This document shows positions 31,898 to 35,186 of a stretch of 35,186 nt of DNA, piece by piece (positions within the stretch are counted from its first letter, which is position 1; every line of letters begins with the position of its first letter). Both the position numbers and the translations under genes were made by a program. Source of the stretch: Candidatus Magasanikbacteria bacterium CG_4_10_14_0_2_um_filter_33_14. Its GTDB lineage: Bacteria > Patescibacteriota > Patescibacteriia > Magasanikbacterales > UBA922. The notes under the pieces were generated by a model. The model made no database searches. It worked only from the letters and a program-made list of their open reading frames with translations, and was not told the origin of the DNA. The stretch is from the NCBI GenBank assembly GCA_002793035.1, contig PFPL01000032.1, forward strand, positions 1 through 35,186. Reading direction: 5' to 3'.

Positions 31898-31904
31898 CCT
31901 CCTT
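31898..31904 (-). promoter_or_regulatory. Shine-Dalgarno sequence at unusual distance from gpmI
   Basis: AAGGAGG on the minus strand ends 20 bases before the gpmI ATG. An in-frame ATT stands 8 bases after it and could be a rare start codon. Confidence 0.4.
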
Positions 31905-31954
31905 GATAAAAATAAAATATTACCTCAAAAAACTGAAAAAAACTAGAGAAATAA

Positions 31955-32191
31955 TTACTCAGATTCTTTTGTAAAAATATTTGCTATTTTTGCTTCAATT
32001 TCTTGCAAATCAGCAACCAAAGCTGACTTACGGTTTTCGTCTTGTTCTTTTTCAAATTTAACCACATGCATATTGTACTCATAGATGACATCTGTCACTA
32101 GAGGCAATAATTTAGCTTTTTGATCAGGGTCAGTAACCCCAAATTTCTTAAAAAAGAACTCGATTGTGTGTTGTTCAAAATTTTCTTCCAT
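31955..32191 (-). CDS. Short helical hypothetical protein
   Basis: A 78-residue helical protein ('HTIEFFFKKFGVTDPDQKAKLLPLVTDVIYEYNMHVV', then a Lys/Glu-rich helix 'ADLQEIEAKIANIF'). Its plan, a short amphipathic region with a DPDQK turn, resembles small Patescibacteria proteins of the DUF5663 kind, but I cannot confirm that family. There is no signal peptide or Cys. It begins 9 bases after the large hypothetical gene, so the two are co-transcribed and probably act together. Confidence 0.65.
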   Translation of the reverse strand: MEENFEQHTIEFFFKKFGVTDPDQKAKLLPLVTDVIYEYNMHVVKFEKEQDENRKSALVADLQEIEAKIANIFTKESE

Positions 32192-32200
32192 ATAATTAAT

Positions 32201-34195
32201 TTAATTTTTTTTATTTCTAGAAAATAACTTTTTAAATTTTGCTAATAAACCTAGTTTTGATTTTTCTACAACTTCTGTACTTGGTTCGTTTATAACACTT
32301 TTATCTGCTTGTTCAATATCTTCTATCATGGACAACCCACCTTCTGAACCTCCCTTTGAAATAGAAAGCCCTCCCCCTACAACTGACACTAAAATTTTTG
32401 ATCTCTCACGACCTATACGGTCCTTAATACTATCTTGAAATCCATATTGTTGCATTCTAGCCATTATGAGACCAGCATATTCTCGTAAACTATCGATACT
32501 ACAAGATTGTATAAAAATAGACATTTCAGAAGGATCATTTCCAATCTTTTTAATCAATTCTGTACCCGTCTTCTTCATCAAGATTCCTTTATCTGAAAGC
32601 TGATTAAAAATTCTTCCAGCACTAGAAGAGCTATCCGGAGGATTATTTATTAAATGATAATTAACATACTCAATGACCATAGGATGAATTGACTTCGCAT
32701 TTTTTGATCTTTCTACAATTTCATAAAGTCTACGATACAACATAACTTCAACAACTTCATTTTCTATTACTCTTTTCAATAATTCAGTTAAATATTCTTT
32801 TTTCCTAAGTTTTTGCAAGTTATCATCAGTAACAATTTTTTCAAAAGCTTTAGCTGATATGCTAGCATCGAGGACCACAGATTTTAATAATATCTGAATT
32901 TCATCTGGACCTAATTTCCCAGAATTAATTATTTCATGATCAGACAATACATCTTTGGCTGTTTTACTATATTCTGCTATTTTGTTAACAATCTTAGCTA
33001 ATTGTTCCTTTGAAATAAGAAGAGATTCACGTCGACAATACTTTTTCAAAAACTCTTCGGCATCAGAGACTCTGACAGACACAAAATCTATCAGAAATCC
33101 TAATATTTCTGGACCTAAAACAGTAATAATATTATCCTCAGGACCCTCTAAAAACAAACGACTTAATTCTTTCAGAATATCTGGAAAGCGAAGAGATCTT
33201 CTTACATAATAATCAGCCAAAAGTCTATAATAATTATTTTTAGAATAATTTTTCAAAATAACTTTTTGAAAAAAATCCCAGTCTCCAGCAAAATCACCCA
33301 CCAATCTCCAAGTACACTCTGTCACTAAAGATTCAGACCTAAACTTTTCAGGTTGGCCAACCAACAAATTCCACATTCTGAGTTTTTCCTCCTTACTATT
33401 TTTACTAGAAAAAAAATCTTTTACAAACCCTTCCAACAAGGGGCTTGTTTCATCACGTTGCAACAAAGTTTCTATACATTTTTTGAGTTCTTTTCCTTTT
33501 CCTTCATAGGCGACCTCTCCTAGCAATTTATTCCACAGATCTTTTGGAATCTTTTTCTCAGAACCACTTTGCAAAATATTAAACAACAACAAACCAAGAT
33601 ATTTTCCTGCATTGAGAGGCTTCCTAGATTTTTTTGGTTTTCTTCTTCTTTGTTCTCTCAAATTATCGATAGAAGAAAAAAGTTCATCAACTAAACTTTG
33701 AAAATATTCTATAGGTACTGTATCAAAATTATCCGATGTAGAAAGAATGGCACGCAAGTCTGTATTGATTGCTCCTAGATTTCTAGAATTTCGGCCATGG
33801 CCTATTCTGATCTGCCAATCAAATGTTTTTTTGACTTCCAAAGAAATAGCTGGACAAGATATGAGTTTATTAAAAGTATATTCTATATAAATATCATATT
33901 TATCAGGGGAATGCTCTCTTAGAATTTCCAAATTTTCTTCGATGCTCTTGCTATCGTCAAAACCTTTTAGACCAGAGTATTCCATCTGTGCCCCCAAAGA
34001 CATTTTCACATCTCTAGTATATGGGTCTTCCTCAACTTCTGGAGAAGAATCCTCTGTCTCAGATTCTTCAATTTCTAATCCTTCAACGTATTCATCTTTT
34101 ACAGACTCATCTAGACCTTCTACATATTCTTTCTTTTCAGGTTCAGCAAAACCCACATCTCCTCCATGACTATGTTGTCCTCTTACTGGTTCCAT
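32201..34195 (-). CDS. Large helical hypothetical protein with GGLS-type tail
   Basis: I do not recognise the family. The 664-residue product starts with an acidic, low-complexity segment (about 1-70) in which 'YVEGLDESVKDEYVEGLE' repeats YVEGL. A long, mainly helical region follows (about 70-590) with the look of HEAT/ARM-like repeats; there is no catalytic motif. Near the end comes 'VVGGGLSISKGGSEGGLSMIEDIEQ', followed by a basic end 'LLAKFKKLFSRNKKN'. The GGLS motif also ends the upstream neighbour. No signal peptide is seen, so a cytoplasmic scaffold or membrane-associated protein is possible. It is 71 bases after the neighbour, with a terminator hairpin in the gap. Confidence 0.75.
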   Translation of the reverse strand: MEPVRGQHSHGGDVGFAEPEKKEYVEGLDESVKDEYVEGLEIEESETEDSSPEVEEDPYTRDVKMSLGAQMEYSGLKGFDDSKSIEENLEILREHSPDKYDIYIEYTFNKLISCPAISLEVKKTFDWQIRIGHGRNSRNLGAINTDLRAILSTSDNFDTVPIEYFQSLVDELFSSIDNLREQRRRKPKKSRKPLNAGKYLGLLLFNILQSGSEKKIPKDLWNKLLGEVAYEGKGKELKKCIETLLQRDETSPLLEGFVKDFFSSKNSKEEKLRMWNLLVGQPEKFRSESLVTECTWRLVGDFAGDWDFFQKVILKNYSKNNYYRLLADYYVRRSLRFPDILKELSRLFLEGPEDNIITVLGPEILGFLIDFVSVRVSDAEEFLKKYCRRESLLISKEQLAKIVNKIAEYSKTAKDVLSDHEIINSGKLGPDEIQILLKSVVLDASISAKAFEKIVTDDNLQKLRKKEYLTELLKRVIENEVVEVMLYRRLYEIVERSKNAKSIHPMVIEYVNYHLINNPPDSSSSAGRIFNQLSDKGILMKKTGTELIKKIGNDPSEMSIFIQSCSIDSLREYAGLIMARMQQYGFQDSIKDRIGRERSKILVSVVGGGLSISKGGSEGGLSMIEDIEQADKSVINEPSTEVVEKSKLGLLAKFKKLFSRNKKN

Positions 34196-34202
34196 AAAAA
34201 AA

Positions 34203-34238
34203 TTAATAAAAAATAGGCATATGTATTATACCTATTTT
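34203..34238 (-). terminator. Terminator after the upstream GGLS-tail gene
   Basis: AAAATAGG (34210-34217) and CCTATTTT (34231-34238) pair around a 13-base loop, with T residues following on the minus strand. Confidence 0.65.
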
Positions 34239-34266
34239 GGGAGTGGGAAGTCAAACGAAATCCAAT

Positions 34267-35043
34267 TTAATCAACTTGGCCTTTTTTTGATTCATCATCT
34301 ACCAAAGAAAGTTCTCCATTATTTCCAATATCAGCAAGAGATAAACCACCCTTATTTCCTGAAAAGCTATTTTTCATTTTTTCAGCCACTTCTCTTAGTT
34401 TTTCTACTATATCTGTTCTGCCTCTTGTTCTAAATTGAGCTATCCACTCTGGTTCTATTGTAGTTTTCTTAAAAAATCCTACTTCAGTAAAAATTTGTCT
34501 TAAATTCTCACCTTCCAATAAAGTTTCAAACATACTATCTGGAACTAAAGATAATTTGTCTTTTGGTAAAACGTTAAGTAAAAAGTCTACTATTATTTTT
34601 TTATCTTTGGTCTGTTCAAATCTATCGATTATTTTAATTAAATACTTCTCTCCATATTCTTTTATTATCCAACATAAACGGCGGTGATCTTTAATAAGAC
34701 TATCAATCAATTTGTTTAAAATATTTTCATCAGTTAAATATTTATCAGGACACCTCGTTAATACATCATATGTATAAGATGAATCATCTGCATAGCGTGA
34801 ATGACCTAAATATTGGACAATATTATCAATAAATCTATCAAGATTGTCTTTATTTTCTCCTGTCAAATACCTTTCAGGCCACCCTTTTACGGCCCAAAAG
34901 GAATTCCATGTATCATAACACGTTTCTTTAACTAATTTAGCTAAATGATTCTTATTTTCTCTTTTATCACCTTTAAATTTTCTATCCTCATACACTTTCA
35001 CATGAACATCATATTGTTCTCCTCCACTTTTACCTTCTCCCAT
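34267..35043 (-). CDS. Hypothetical helical-repeat protein with GGLS/GELS tail
   Basis: The ATG at 35043 (MGEGKSGGEQ) is preferred over 35112, because the longer form would run through the 5S rRNA terminator hairpin. The 258-residue protein has recurring helical units: 'RYLTGENKDNLDRFIDNI' and 'KYLTDENILNKLIDSLI', then a weaker 'KYLIKIIDRFEQ'. This suggests an alpha-solenoid. The end reads 'GNKGGLSLADIGNNGELSLVDDES', with two copies of a G-[GE]-L-S-L motif also found in the next gene. I know no function. It is the first protein gene after the 5S rRNA on the same strand. Confidence 0.72.
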   Translation of the reverse strand: MGEGKSGGEQYDVHVKVYEDRKFKGDKRENKNHLAKLVKETCYDTWNSFWAVKGWPERYLTGENKDNLDRFIDNIVQYLGHSRYADDSSYTYDVLTRCPDKYLTDENILNKLIDSLIKDHRRLCWIIKEYGEKYLIKIIDRFEQTKDKKIIVDFLLNVLPKDKLSLVPDSMFETLLEGENLRQIFTEVGFFKKTTIEPEWIAQFRTRGRTDIVEKLREVAEKMKNSFSGNKGGLSLADIGNNGELSLVDDESKKGQVD

Positions 35044-35055
35044 ATATTTATCAAT

Positions 35056-35086
35056 AAAAAAATAAGTATATCTATTATACTTATTT
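35056..35086 (-). terminator. Terminator of the rRNA operon
   Basis: AAATAAGTATA (35060-35070) and TATACTTATTT (35076-35086) form an 11-bp stem, followed on the minus strand by T residues. It lies about 47 bases after the 5S 3' end. Confidence 0.75.
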
Positions 35087-35132
35087 CTATAGCTAATTAC
35101 AAATTTTGACAATAAAAAAATAGGTACAAAGT

Positions 35133-35186
35133 CTGAGCGCTGGCCTACTCTCCCCTTACGAGTACCATCGGCGATAACGAGCTTAG
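35133..35186 (-). rRNA. rrf: 5S ribosomal RNA, 3' part
   Basis: The reverse complement of the window end reads CTAAGCTCGTTATCGCCGAT, then GGTACT and GGGGAGAGTAGG, the conserved 3' half of bacterial 5S rRNA (loop E and helix IV/V regions). The gene continues beyond the window. The exact 3' end is approximate. Confidence 0.9.

Noticed and set aside
35044-35112. Longer N-terminus of the helical-repeat protein
   Set aside because: It would be translated from the rRNA terminator hairpin; the ATG at 35043 gives a Gly/Glu-rich start similar in style to the neighbouring protein.

Overview
The window is an AT-rich bacterial chromosome segment that most resembles the Patescibacteria (Candidate Phyla Radiation). 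Supporting traits are a two-helix T4SS-pilin-like protein with a Cys-rich exterior, small lineage-type hypothetical proteins, a Lys/Ala/Pro-rich histone-H1-like protein, a TrmB-family regulator, sparse Shine-Dalgarno sequences, and many compact gene clusters separated by short palindromic or tandem repeats. Stop codons are almost all TAA or TAG. gpmI ends in tandem TGA TGA, which argues for the standard bacterial code and not for UGA recoding. The taxonomic call is inference; no marker tree could be built.

Layout. 1-4306: end of a pilin-like membrane protein gene, then uvrA. 4311-9198: a type III restriction-modification operon (mod, res) followed 9 bases later by a GIY-YIG/DUF4357-like gene. 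9199-12357: small accessory genes: a 21-bp perfect inverted repeat, a stand-alone WYL protein plus a NYN RNase-like protein, a Cys-rich exported peptide, and a Panacea-type toxin-antitoxin pair with a near-consensus promoter and operator. 12367-14444 (minus): rluD-like, gmk and rplS. 14433-17453 (plus): a tRNA-Ile(UAU) preceded by two tRNA-like relics whose D/anticodon half is replaced by hairpins, then a small GIY-YIG protein, an HD-domain protein, a DUF389 membrane protein and the histone-like gene. 17473-29365 (minus): endonuclease Q, a citryl-CoA lyase, citryl-CoA synthetase-like alpha and beta subunits, a GNAT, yvcK, glmS, a sugar-nucleotide transferase, a HAD phosphatase, a TrmB regulator, class II fba and a small acidic protein. 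29395-30268 (plus): lgt. 30297-35186 (minus): gpmI, a short helical protein, two large unrecognised proteins sharing a GGLS-type tail, and the 3' end of a 5S rRNA gene.

The most notable unit is the three-gene set at 18823-22343. The beta subunit, alpha subunit and citrate-synthase-like protein each carry residues typical of ATP-citrate lyase/citryl-CoA synthetase and not of succinyl-CoA synthetase. Together they look like a split ATP-citrate lyase. It lies among sugar-phosphate, UDP-GlcNAc and glycolysis genes (yvcK, glmS, a GlmU-like transferase, fba, gpmI) and a TrmB regulator with a clear promoter and operator, so the region reads as a carbon-flux island. Other points to check are a guanylate kinase whose Walker A lysine is glutamate, the tRNA-derived repeat array, back-to-back promoters between rluD-like and the tRNA, and intergenic 8-9 bp tandem arrays.
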